The notes under the pieces: generated by a model
The model's database searches: none
What the model was told of the DNA's origin: nothing
The model's input: the letters and a program-made list of their open reading frames with translations, nothing else
Part shown: positions 1-6,940 of the stretch, in pieces
Numbering within the stretch: position 1 is the first letter of the stretch
Layout of the letters: each line of letters starts with the position of its first letter
Made by a program: the position numbers and the translations under genes
From: Flavobacteriales bacterium UBA5933
GTDB taxonomy: Bacteria > Bacteroidota > Bacteroidia > Flavobacteriales > Weeksellaceae
Length of the DNA stretch: 17,655 bases
NCBI GenBank assembly: GCA_002430925.1
Contig: DJDD01000197.1
Coordinates: 15,784 to 33,438 of the forward strand
Direction: 5' to 3'

Positions 1-156
1 AAAGAATTTAATCCAGAATACGCATCAACAATAGATAATTATATAAAAGCGAGCATTGCAGAAGATTTATACGGTTCTAGGGCATTTTATCAGGTTTGGA
101 TACCAGAAGATGAAATGATAAAACGTATTTTTGAACTAGAAAAAAATACTAAATAA
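1..156 (+). CDS. C-terminal 51 residues of a probable S41 carboxy-terminal-processing peptidase (5' truncated by window)
   Basis: Frame 1 is open from the first base to TAA at 154-156 and reads KEFNPEYASTIDNYIKASIA... ending ELEKNTK. The stretch IKASIAEDLYGSRAFYQVW followed by DEMIKRIFELE resembles the end of Bacteroidota S41 (CtpA/Prc-like) peptidases, where an 'I...I...LYG..A.Y' segment precedes a short closing helix. No catalytic residues fall in the window, so the family call is by tail resemblance only. The stop codon abuts the xerD start with no gap, which implies co-transcription and probably translational coupling. Another alpha/beta hydrolytic enzyme is possible; the partial gene itself is secure. 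Confidence 0.5.
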   Translation, partial: KEFNPEYASTIDNYIKASIAEDLYGSRAFYQVWIPEDEMIKRIFELEKNTK

Positions 157-1044
157 ATGCAGTGGAAAGACGCTTTGTACGATTATCAAATGTACCTGAA
201 ATTAGAAAAAAGAGTTTCAGTAAATACAATTGAAGGTTACTTACGTGATATTCAGAAATTAATTGATTATTCAGACAAAAAACCTTTAGATTATTCACAA
301 GATGATATCAGAGAATTCATTCACAATTTTGCATCTAGCGAGTATAGCGTTCGTTCACAAGCACGAGTTATTTCTGGCTTAAAAAGCTTTTTTGGTTATT
401 TACAATTAGAAGATTTTAGAGAAGATAATCCTACATCTTTATTAGAAACACCTAAAATAGGAATGAAATTACCTGATGTTTTATCTGAAAAAGATATCGA
501 TAAAATGATTGAGGTGATTGATTTATCTAAACCAGAAGGTGAACGAAACAGAGCTATTATAGAAACACTTTATGGCTGTGGATTACGTGTTTCTGAATTA
601 ATTAACCTAAAAATTTCTGATTTATTTTTTAATGATGGGTTTATTCGTGTTATTGGTAAAGGGAACAAACAAAGATTAGTTCCAATTAGTGATTATACAA
701 TAAAATATATTAACTTGTACAAAGAAAACATTCGTACACATATTTCAATAAAAGAGGGATTTGAAGATTTTGTTTTCTTAAATAGAAGAGGTAAAAACCT
801 AACGCGTGTTATGATTTTTACAATTGTAAAAGAATTATCGATTATTGCAGGAATAAAAAAAACAATTAGTCCTCATACATTTCGTCATTCTTTTGCAACA
901 CATTTATTAAAAAATGGTGCAGATTTACGTGCAATTCAATTAATGCTTGGACACGAAAGTATTACAACAACAGAAATTTACACACACGTAGATCAGGCAT
1001 TTATTCGAGATGCAATTATAAAATTTCATCCAAGAAATAAATAA
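157..1044 (+). CDS. xerD: Site-specific tyrosine recombinase XerD
   Basis: 295 residues, the normal length for XerC/XerD, which with its partner resolves chromosome dimers at dif near the terminus. Residues 1-90 form the SAM-like core-binding domain (YLRDIQKL, SGLKSFFGYL). The catalytic domain runs from about residue 105 and contains the full set: R144 (CGLRVSELINL), K168 (VIGKGNKQR), H240 and R243 (SPHTFRHSFATHLL), H266 (LMLGHESITTTEIYTH) and nucleophile Y275. The ATG directly follows the preceding TAA, so this start is strongly constrained. The context (a chain with a peptidase tail and Nudix gene, no attL/attR or phage genes) argues for the chromosomal housekeeping recombinase rather than a phage integrase. 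XerC versus XerD cannot be settled by eye; XerD is the better guess because flavobacterial XerD-like proteins of this length share the HTFRHSFATH wording. Confidence 0.9.
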   Translation: MQWKDALYDYQMYLKLEKRVSVNTIEGYLRDIQKLIDYSDKKPLDYSQDDIREFIHNFASSEYSVRSQARVISGLKSFFGYLQLEDFREDNPTSLLETPKIGMKLPDVLSEKDIDKMIEVIDLSKPEGERNRAIIETLYGCGLRVSELINLKISDLFFNDGFIRVIGKGNKQRLVPISDYTIKYINLYKENIRTHISIKEGFEDFVFLNRRGKNLTRVMIFTIVKELSIIAGIKKTISPHTFRHSFATHLLKNGADLRAIQLMLGHESITTTEIYTHVDQAFIRDAIIKFHPRNK

Positions 1045-1066
1045 AACCTAACTTAAAATAAATACT

Positions 1067-1582
1067 ATGATAAAATCATTCAAATTTTGTCCAAATTGTG
1101 GTCATTCAATCGACACATTTGATTTTAGAAGAATGTCTTGTCCAAATTGTGATTTAGTTTACTATCAAAATGTAGCTACGGCAGTTGCGGTAATTCTAAA
1201 AAAAGATGATAAAATTCTATTCACAGTTCGTAATAAAGATCCAAAAAAAGGAATGCTAGATTTGGCTGGTGGTTTTACTGATCCAGATGAAAGTGCAGAA
1301 GAAACTTGTCAAAGAGAAATACAAGAAGAACTTGGAATTAAAATTCCTACAAATCAATTCAAGTACTTTATATCTAAACCCAATAATTACGAATACAAAG
1401 GAATTCCATATAAAACATGTGATTTAGCCTATATTGCTGATTTTCCTAACGAAGATATAATCATTGAGAAAGAAGAAATAGCTGATGTGAAGTGGATTAA
1501 AATTTCAGATATTAAATTAGAAGAAATTGGTTTTGACTCATTGAGAAGTGTTGTTGAAAACTACATAAAAACTCAACAATAA
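1067..1582 (+). CDS. Nudix hydrolase with N-terminal zinc ribbon
   Basis: 171 residues. An N-terminal zinc ribbon has two CxxC pairs (C8/C11 in FCPNCGHS and C25/C28 in SCPNCDLVYYQN). A complete Nudix box follows at residues 69-91: G, five residues, E, seven residues, then REIQEELGI, matching GX5EX7REUXEEXGU, so metal-dependent hydrolysis of a nucleoside diphosphate linked to another moiety is expected. The zinc-ribbon plus Nudix layout recalls NudC-type NADH pyrophosphatases, but the NudC SQPWPFPxS signature after the box is absent and the protein is much shorter, so the substrate is unknown. It lies 22 bases after xerD on the same strand with only an A-rich leader and no clear promoter, consistent with one transcript. 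Confidence 0.85.
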   Translation: MIKSFKFCPNCGHSIDTFDFRRMSCPNCDLVYYQNVATAVAVILKKDDKILFTVRNKDPKKGMLDLAGGFTDPDESAEETCQREIQEELGIKIPTNQFKYFISKPNNYEYKGIPYKTCDLAYIADFPNEDIIIEKEEIADVKWIKISDIKLEEIGFDSLRSVVENYIKTQQ

Positions 1583-1613
1583 TATTTATAAATCTCATCT
1601 AAATTCATAAAAA

Positions 1614-2144
1614 ATGAAAAAAATAATTTTATTAAGTATTGCTTTTTTTACTTTCATTTCATGTAGTACACAACAAAAAGTTGCTGTAGATTATGACAGA
1701 GACTTTGATTTCAATTCCAATAGAACATATACATTCTCACAATCAGATCATTTAAAATTAAACGATTTAGATTCTGCTAGATTATTTAATTCTATTGAAA
1801 AAGGTCTACTTTACAAAGGGTTTCAAAAAAATAATTCTAGTAACCTTGTCATTTCTGTTTATCCTGAAGAATATATTTCTAAACAACAAAATTCTAGTGT
1901 TGGACTTGGAATGGGAACTGGAGGATTTGGACGAATTGGAGGAGGAATGTCCGTAGGAATTCCAATTACTTCAGAAAAATTAAATCAAAATTATACTGTA
2001 TCAATGCTAAATCAAGGACATTTAGTATGGCAAGGAACATTAAAAATTCAAATGTCAGTAAATTCTTCTCCAGAAGCCAAAGAAGCTATTGTACAAAAAG
2101 GAGTTATGAAATTATTTTACAAATTTCCTCCTAACAAAAAATAA
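1614..2144 (+). CDS. DUF4136 family lipoprotein
   Basis: 176 residues. The N-terminus MKKIILLSIAFFTFISC has a positively charged start, a hydrophobic core and a lipobox with C17 as the lipidated cysteine, so the mature protein should sit on the periplasmic face of a membrane. The body (VAVDYDRDFDFNSNRTYTF, then LFNSIEKGLLYKGFQ and NLVISVYPEE) follows the DUF4136 pattern. A glycine-rich loop at residues 97-116 (VGLGMGTGGFGRIGGGMSVG) is typical of the family. The residues after C17 (STQQ) do not resemble the acidic surface-export signal known from some Bacteroidota lipoproteins. The gene is last in the rightward set beginning at the S41 tail and ends 16 bases before a strong hairpin terminator. 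Molecular function is unknown. Confidence 0.8.
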   Translation: MKKIILLSIAFFTFISCSTQQKVAVDYDRDFDFNSNRTYTFSQSDHLKLNDLDSARLFNSIEKGLLYKGFQKNNSSNLVISVYPEEYISKQQNSSVGLGMGTGGFGRIGGGMSVGIPITSEKLNQNYTVSMLNQGHLVWQGTLKIQMSVNSSPEAKEAIVQKGVMKLFYKFPPNKK

Positions 2145-2160
2145 TATTCACAAAATCATA

Positions 2161-2198
2161 AAAAAATATCATAGCTAATTTTAACTATGATATTTTTT
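2161..2198. terminator. Bidirectional terminator between DUF4136 lipoprotein gene and polA
   Basis: A perfect 14-bp inverted repeat (2161-2174 with 2185-2198, arms AAAAAATATCATAG / CTATGATATTTTTT) surrounds a 10-base loop. The A/T ends of the arms give a U-tract in either direction. It serves the lipoprotein gene on + and, after the structured element 2205-2312, polA on -. Confidence 0.85.
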
Positions 2199-2204
2199 AT
2201 TTTA

Positions 2205-2312
2205 GGGCAAACCCTTCGGGGCACGCTTTCTCGTTCCCAATCTTTTATAAGTAAAGACTTCGTAAACTTCAGCCTTTACTTATAAAAGGATTTCCACTTC
2301 AATCGTTTTTGC
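2205..2312 (-). repeat. Structured 3'-UTR repeat element, copy A (downstream of polA)
   Basis: Read on the minus strand, this stretch begins 16 bases after the polA stop. It shares conserved blocks with the element at 10664-10755: GCAA....CGATTG.AG.GG, AAATCCTTTTTA-like, AAAAGATTGGGA.CGA, AAAGCG and a closing TTGCC. Between the conserved flanks is a long hairpin, + strand CTTTTATAAGTAAAG (2242-2256) pairing with CTTTACTTATAAAAG (2274-2288), followed by a GC-rich mini-hairpin (CCC with GGG around GAA). Arm sequences differ between copies while pairing is kept, as expected of a selected RNA or DNA fold. I recognise the type as a repeat common in flavobacterial genomes; whether it equals the Rfam Flavo-1 motif I cannot verify. 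Confidence 0.75.
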
Positions 2313-2328
2313 AATCAATCATAAAATA

Positions 2329-5163
2329 TTAATGAGCTTCTAACCAATTAGCTCCCACACCAACTTCAGCTATCAAAGGAACATCCATTTGCATAGCAGC
2401 TTCCATTGTTGTTTTTATTAATTCAGATACTTTTTCAACCTCACTTTTAGGTGCATCAAAAATTAACTCATCATGCACTTGTAAAATCATTTTTGTTTTA
2501 TAATTCTTCTTCAATTCTTTCTGAATCTGAATCATTGCAATTTTTACAATATCTGCTGCTGTACCTTGTATTGGTGCATTTACTGCATTTCTTTCTGCAT
2601 GAGAACGAACAACATTATTACGAGAATTAATATCTTTTAAATAACGACGACGTCCCATTAATGTTTCTACAAAACCTTGTTCTCTAGCAATTTCTACTTG
2701 CTTTTCTATGTAAGCTTTCAATGTTGGATAAGTTTCGTAATAAGCATCAATTAAAACCTTAGCTTCTTTACGAGAAATATTTGCTTGATCAGCTAAACCA
2801 AATGCAGAAACCCCATAAATAATTCCAAAGTTTACTGTTTTTGCTTGACTACGTTGTTCTCTTGTCACCTCATCCAAAGCAACATTAAAAACTTTAGCAG
2901 CTGTTGCAGCATGGATATCCTCTCCTTTCTTAAATGCCTCAACCATTGCTGGATCTTTAGACATTTGTGCAATCAATCTCAACTCTATCTGAGAATAATC
3001 GGCAGAAATTAATACATGATTTTCATCTCTTGCTACAAAAGCTTTACGTATTTGTTGTCCAGCCTCAGAACGAATAGGAATATTCTGTAAATTAGGATTC
3101 ACAGAAGATAAACGTCCCGTTGCAGCAACTGTTTGTGCATAAGTTGTATGTACTCGACCTGTTTTTGGATTAATCAAATTAGGAAGAGCATCAATATATG
3201 TAGATTTTAATTTTTGTAATTGTCTGTATTCTAAAATATCTGTAATTATTGGATGTTTATCTTTTAATTTCGATAATATTTCTTCTCCTGTAGCATATTG
3301 ACCAGTTTTTGTCTTTTTAGCTTTCGGATCTAACTGTAATTTATCAAATAAAATATCACCCAATTGTTTTGGAGAATTCAAATTGAATTCTTCTCCAGCA
3401 TCTTGATAAATTTTTAACTCAAGCTCTTTTAATTTAGCTTCATGTTTTACAGAAAGTTCTTTCAAGAAATCAACATCTAGTCGAACACCTTCTAATTCCA
3501 TATCCGCTAAGACTTGCATCAATGGCATTTCTAAATCTGTAAATAATTTATACGTATTAGCTTTCTTTAGTTCTGGTTCAAAAAGATTTTTTAGTTGATT
3601 AGTGATATCAGAATCTTCAACACCATATTCTGTTTGCTCCAATAAAGGAACATCTCTAAAATTTTTCTGGTTTTTCCCTTTTTTACCAATCAAAGTTTCA
3701 ATTGAAACAGGTTGATAATTCAAATACGTTTCAGATAAAACATCCATATTATGACGCATATCTGGATTAATCAAATAATGAGCAATCATTGTATCAAAAT
3801 TTTGTCCTTTTAATACAATATCATATTTGGCTAAAACTTTAATATCATACTTTAAATTTTGTCCTATTTTCGTAATAGATTCATCTTCGAAAAAAGGTTT
3901 AAATTCATTTATGATTTCTTTCGTTTCAGAAAAATCTATAGGAAATGGAATATAATATCCTTTGCCTTTTTCCCAGGAAAATGAAATACCAACCAACTCA
4001 GCTTCTAAAGTATCTAAAGATGTTGTTTCTGTATCAAACGTTACTTCTTTTTGTTTTAGAATATTCTTTAATACTATTTCTCTTCCTTTTTTTGTATCAA
4101 TCAATTGATAAAAATGATCTGTTGTAGAAATATCTGTAAATACACTATTCTGAGGAACAATTTCTTCATCAGAAGTAAAATCAAATAAACTTTGTTGAGC
4201 TGTTTGAGAATTTGTTGTTTGACTTGCAGCAGATATTTCTTCTTGAGCTTCTTTTATAATTTCTGTTGTATCTAAACCATATATTCTGTAGACAGTTTCT
4301 AACATTCTTCGAAACTCTAACTCAGTAAATAATTCAGTTACTTTTGGTATATCTGGTTGACAAACTGTTAAATCTTCTTCATCAAATTCAACAGGAGCAT
4401 CAGTAATTATTGTAGCTAATTTTTTAGATAAAATACCTAATTCTTTATTTTCTTCAATCTTTTCTTTTGCTTTACCTTTAAGTTTGTCTGTATTCTCTAA
4501 TAAACCTTCTAACGAACCAAATTCTTTCAGATATTTACTTGCTGTTTTTGCTCCAACTCCTGGTAAACCTGGAATATTATCTACAGCATCACCCATCATT
4601 CCAAGGTAATCAATTACTTGAATTGGATCATCAATATCAAATTTTTCTTTCACTTCTTCAATCCCCCATATTTCTACACCTTTACCATTAGCTGCAGGAC
4701 GATACATTTTTATTTTATCGGTTACCAATTGTGCAAAATCCTTATCAGGAGTAACCATATAAGTTGTATAACCTTCTTTTTCTGCTTTCTTTGCAAGCGT
4801 TCCAATCACATCATCGGCTTCGTAACCTTCTGCAAAAAGTACTGGAATTTTTAGCGCTCTTAATATATCTTGAATAAATGGAACTCCTTGACGAATTGCT
4901 TCTGGTGTTTCATCTCTGTTTGCTTTATATTCAGGAAAATCAGCTGTACGAACAGTTGCTTGACCAACATCAAAAACAACTGCTAAATGGGTTGGTTTTT
5001 CTCTTCTAATCACATCAAAAAGTGAGTTAGAAAATCCCATGATTGCAGATGTATTAAAACCTTTAGAATTGATTCTCGGATTTTTTATAAATGCATAATA
5101 TCCTCTAAAAATTAATGCATAAGCATCTAATAAAAAAAGTCTTTTATCTTCTGATTGATTCAT
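2329..5163 (-). CDS. polA: DNA polymerase I
   Basis: 944 residues with all three Pol I domains. The 5' nuclease (1 to about 300) has LLDAYALIFRG, EADD at 115-118, and DAVDNIPGLPGVGAKTA at 192-208. The 3'-5' exonuclease (about 345-525) keeps its acidic set: D377/E379 (TFDTETT), D440 (NLKYD), Y513/D517 (YGVEDSD), so proofreading should be active. The polymerase domain has motif A at 721-729 (ADYSQIELR, D722), the O helix at 771-783 (RSQAKTVNFGIIY, K775, F779) and motif C at 895-900 (QVHDEL, H897/D898). It fills gaps and removes RNA primers during repair and Okazaki maturation. The linker between nuclease domains contains QQSLF (323-327), a candidate sliding-clamp-binding motif. The gene lies 89 bases downstream of the ferredoxin gene on the same strand, with no convincing promoter of its own. 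Confidence 0.97.
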   Translation of the reverse strand: MNQSEDKRLFLLDAYALIFRGYYAFIKNPRINSKGFNTSAIMGFSNSLFDVIRREKPTHLAVVFDVGQATVRTADFPEYKANRDETPEAIRQGVPFIQDILRALKIPVLFAEGYEADDVIGTLAKKAEKEGYTTYMVTPDKDFAQLVTDKIKMYRPAANGKGVEIWGIEEVKEKFDIDDPIQVIDYLGMMGDAVDNIPGLPGVGAKTASKYLKEFGSLEGLLENTDKLKGKAKEKIEENKELGILSKKLATIITDAPVEFDEEDLTVCQPDIPKVTELFTELEFRRMLETVYRIYGLDTTEIIKEAQEEISAASQTTNSQTAQQSLFDFTSDEEIVPQNSVFTDISTTDHFYQLIDTKKGREIVLKNILKQKEVTFDTETTSLDTLEAELVGISFSWEKGKGYYIPFPIDFSETKEIINEFKPFFEDESITKIGQNLKYDIKVLAKYDIVLKGQNFDTMIAHYLINPDMRHNMDVLSETYLNYQPVSIETLIGKKGKNQKNFRDVPLLEQTEYGVEDSDITNQLKNLFEPELKKANTYKLFTDLEMPLMQVLADMELEGVRLDVDFLKELSVKHEAKLKELELKIYQDAGEEFNLNSPKQLGDILFDKLQLDPKAKKTKTGQYATGEEILSKLKDKHPIITDILEYRQLQKLKSTYIDALPNLINPKTGRVHTTYAQTVAATGRLSSVNPNLQNIPIRSEAGQQIRKAFVARDENHVLISADYSQIELRLIAQMSKDPAMVEAFKKGEDIHAATAAKVFNVALDEVTREQRSQAKTVNFGIIYGVSAFGLADQANISRKEAKVLIDAYYETYPTLKAYIEKQVEIAREQGFVETLMGRRRYLKDINSRNNVVRSHAERNAVNAPIQGTAADIVKIAMIQIQKELKKNYKTKMILQVHDELIFDAPKSEVEKVSELIKTTMEAAMQMDVPLIAEVGVGANWLEAH

Positions 5164-5195
5164 TTTGTAAGTTTAAAGTATTACATTTTACGCTA

Positions 5196-5242
5196 AACGT
5201 AATTTTTAATTGATAAACGTAGAACGTAAAGCTTACTACGTT
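5196..5242 (-). promoter_or_regulatory. AACGTA-repeat hairpin between ferredoxin gene and polA
   Basis: The 89-base gap contains AACGTA three times directly (5196-5201, 5216-5221, 5223-5228) and once inverted as TACGTT (5237-5242). AACGTAG (5216-5222) and CTACGTT (5236-5242) form a 7-bp stem with a 13-base loop. It could be a weak terminator or processing hairpin after the ferredoxin gene, or a protein-binding site before polA. Function is inferred from position only. Confidence 0.4.
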
Positions 5243-5252
5243 AAACTATATA

Positions 5253-5585
5253 TTAATATTCTGGAGCTAGTTCTAATTTCAATCCATCCATTTCTTCCGA
5301 AATATGTAATTGACAACCCAAACGAGAATTTTCTTTTACGTTGAAAGCTTCAGCAAGCATTGCATCTTCATCTGGTAACATTTCTGGTAATGGAATTTCT
5401 GGAGTTAAAATATAACATTGACAAGAAGCACACATTGCCATTCCTCCACAAACACCAATTGTTCCTTCTGGAGCTAATTCATAAGCACGTACTAACTCCA
5501 TTACATTCATATTCATGTCTGTTGGAGCATCAACTTCATGAGAAACTCCGTCTCTATCTATAATAGTTACTTTTATATCTAACAT
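5253..5585 (-). CDS. [2Fe-2S] ferredoxin, adrenodoxin-like
   Basis: 110 residues. Cysteines C46, C52, C55 and C91 (GVCGGMAMCASCQCY and LGCQLHI) match the C-x5-C-x2-C-x35-C ligand pattern of the adrenodoxin/Isc ferredoxin class, which binds one [2Fe-2S] cluster and carries single electrons in the cytoplasm. The acidic segment EIPLPEMLPDEDAMLAEA (63-80) is the usual partner-docking region. The N-terminal beta-grasp strands (VTIIDRDGVSHEVDA) are intact, there is no signal peptide, and length is normal. No isc, suf or hydroxylase genes are adjacent, so the client pathway is open; a TrxR-like ferredoxin-NADP reductase at 10810-11862 in the same window is a plausible electron donor. A TATTTTTG -7 element lies upstream, and polA follows on the same strand. 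Confidence 0.88.
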   Translation of the reverse strand: MLDIKVTIIDRDGVSHEVDAPTDMNMNVMELVRAYELAPEGTIGVCGGMAMCASCQCYILTPEIPLPEMLPDEDAMLAEAFNVKENSRLGCQLHISEEMDGLKLELAPEY

Positions 5586-5605
5586 AATCTTTATTTCAAG
5601 TTTTA

Positions 5606-5613
5606 CAAAAATA
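5606..5613 (-). promoter_or_regulatory. Candidate -7 element of the ferredoxin(-polA) promoter
   Basis: On the minus strand TATTTTTG matches the flavobacterial -7 consensus TAnnTTTG, 20 bases before the ferredoxin ATG. I see no clean TTG -33 element at 17-23 bases upstream, so the call rests on the -7 box and position. Confidence 0.5.
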
Positions 5614-5722
5614 CGGATTGTTTATCGGCTAAAAAAAGATTAAACAGTAGAAAAAATATCTTGATAATGTTGTTATAATAAATTAACCATAGAATTAAAA
5701 AAATAAAGTTTCAATTCCTTTT

Positions 5723-5756
5723 TTGATTCTTTTATAAATATTGCTTCATAAGTTTG
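5723..5756 (+). promoter_or_regulatory. Consensus flavobacterial promoter facing a hairpin, no gene behind it
   Basis: TTG at 5723-5725, a 23-base spacer, and TAAGTTTG at 5749-5756 fit TTG-N17-23-TAnnTTTG. The predicted start point near 5763 is only a few bases before the hairpin at 5766-5804. The next rightward gene is at 8233, so the promoter has no obvious target. Confidence 0.55.
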
Positions 5757-5765
5757 CAAATAGTA

Positions 5766-5804
5766 AATACAAAATCCATGATCTAAGATCATGGATTTTG
5801 TATT
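5766..5804. terminator. Perfect 18-bp stem with 3-base loop, terminator-like
   Basis: AATACAAAATCCATGATC (5766-5783) pairs exactly with 5787-5804 around TAA. The arms are T-rich on either strand at the 3' side (ATTTTGTATT), so it could stop transcription in both directions. On the minus strand it would close the transcript of the DUF5677-like gene; on the plus strand it lies immediately after a predicted start point. Confidence 0.65.
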
Positions 5805-5852
5805 GAACTTATGTTTTTATTTAATGTAAAACGTGTTATAATATTTTTGAAT

Positions 5853-6043
5853 GCTTAACGGGCCGAGACTTTGCGATAGTGCCGGATTAGAAAGTCTAAA
5901 CTTTCAATTTTGGACTAACTTGAGCAACAGCTTTTTATATTTACTAAAATAAGAAAAAAGAAAATATAAAAAGCTGTTGCGACAAAAAAAGGAGAAACTT
6001 TCACTTTCACCCTTACCTGCCATTTCGCCAATACGATGTTACC
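5853..6043 (-). repeat. attC-like folded tail of a gene cassette
   Basis: On the minus strand this runs from GGTAACATCG (starting 7 bases after the upstream stop codon) to CCGTTAAGC. The end box GTTAAGC fits the integron core GTTRRRY; the opposite box keeps only the invariant AAC. Outer arms pair imperfectly (+ strand GCGATAGTGCCGG, 5873-5885, with CCTGCCATTTCGCC, 6016-6029), and the centre is a perfect 19-bp stem (5924-5942 with 5962-5980, GCAACAGCTTTTTATATTT) with a 19-base loop. A small hairpin GAAAGT/ACTTTC sits at 5890-5905. The wording CGTATTGGCGAAATGGC is familiar from repeats that follow isolated genes in Bacteroidota. No integron integrase is in the window. Confidence 0.55.
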
Positions 6044-6050
6044 TGCTGTT

Positions 6051-6884
6051 TTACTTGTTTGCGATTTCTAATATATATTGGCTCCATTCTTTTCTTTCCT
6101 TTTCAAAGTCTTCATTTGGATATTTGATTAGATAAATGCGAACTAATGCATTTAGTAAAAGATTTAAGGTATATAATATATTGGATAATTCTTTTTCTTT
6201 AAATAGTTTTACCTCTTCTTGTTTTATTGGTCTTTTATCTTTCAATTCAGTTAAACCTAAAGTGAACATTGCTCCAAATGTTGTACCGTGTAAAACCTCA
6301 GACGAATATCTATAAATGACAAAAAGAGAGATTGCGAATGCTATACCAATGTGCTCACCAAATTCTTTAGTAATTTGTTCTATTTTTTGAGTAATTGTTT
6401 TTTTATCTACTCCAGTCCAATCTCTAATTTCTTCACCTGTAGATTGATTTGTGAACTTTTTAATTGAATTTTCTAATTTATCACTTTTAATAACACTCTC
6501 AACATTATCTAATTTGATATTTATGTTTAAATTACCAATATTCAAATTCCTATCTAAATCTCTATACATTTTTTGATATGCATATTCTAAAGATTTATCT
6601 ATAAGTTCCTGTGGCTTAGAAGCTATGAAACAAATATTTGTAGCCGTTTCTAAAATCATTCTAGAAATTGCATAAGAATCATTAAGTTTATTATGAATTG
6701 ACAAAGTCAACAAAGTATCAGAACTTTCAATTATCCTTGTTCCATAAAAAAGAAACATCATTTTTAAAGAATCTTTGATATTTGGTTTTTCAGTTGTTAC
6801 TTTTTCAACCAATTTAATATGTTGTAAAAATGCTTCTTGGTATTGTCTTAGTTTTTCGTATTGTTGTGGGATTTGCATTGGCAT
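6051..6884 (-). CDS. DUF5677-like helical protein, cassette-borne, function unknown
   Basis: 277 residues, almost wholly alpha-helical, no signal peptide. SRMILETATNICFIA (74-88) and YRYSSEVLHGTTFG (191-204) resemble the two conserved helices of DUF5677-type proteins. R192 and H199 are spaced as Rx6H, which is within the loose HEPN RNase motif range, so a HEPN-like nuclease is conceivable but unproven. A hydrophobic segment at 180-190 (GIAFAISLFVI) is more likely a buried helix than a membrane anchor. The gene begins two codons into ATGCCAATG immediately after GTTAGCTGTAATTTT and ends 7 bases before the attC-like tail, the tight packing seen in integron-type cassettes. No good promoter is visible directly upstream. 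Family assignment is by pattern memory only. Confidence 0.6.
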   Translation of the reverse strand: MPMQIPQQYEKLRQYQEAFLQHIKLVEKVTTEKPNIKDSLKMMFLFYGTRIIESSDTLLTLSIHNKLNDSYAISRMILETATNICFIASKPQELIDKSLEYAYQKMYRDLDRNLNIGNLNINIKLDNVESVIKSDKLENSIKKFTNQSTGEEIRDWTGVDKKTITQKIEQITKEFGEHIGIAFAISLFVIYRYSSEVLHGTTFGAMFTLGLTELKDKRPIKQEEVKLFKEKELSNILYTLNLLLNALVRIYLIKYPNEDFEKERKEWSQYILEIANK

Positions 6885-6940
6885 AAAATTACAGCTAACA
6901 TAGTACTTTACGAAGTAAAGTATAAAAAAGTTTCGTAAAA

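Larger units (their letters stand above)
5586..6050. other. Non-coding interval between ferredoxin gene and DUF5677-like gene
   Basis: I see no credible protein gene here. It holds, left to right, the ferredoxin promoter (minus strand), a rightward consensus promoter (5723-5756) running into a perfect 18-bp hairpin (5766-5804), and a ~190-bp folded attC-like tail (5853-6043) belonging to the gene on its right. Confidence 0.7.

Noticed and set aside
157..1044. XerD as the integrase of the cassette-like unit or of a phage/ICE
   Set aside because: Length, motifs and operon context fit the housekeeping recombinase; it is 5 kb from the cassette-like unit with polA between, and no attachment-site duplication was seen near it.
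3945..4854. Rightward open frames inside polA
   Set aside because: They are antisense to strongly conserved polA codons and give low-complexity Phe/Leu-rich products; shadow frames.
5811..5858. 15-codon rightward reading frame after the 5766-5804 hairpin
   Set aside because: Too short, AT-rich and without conservation evidence; its stop merely falls in the cassette end box.
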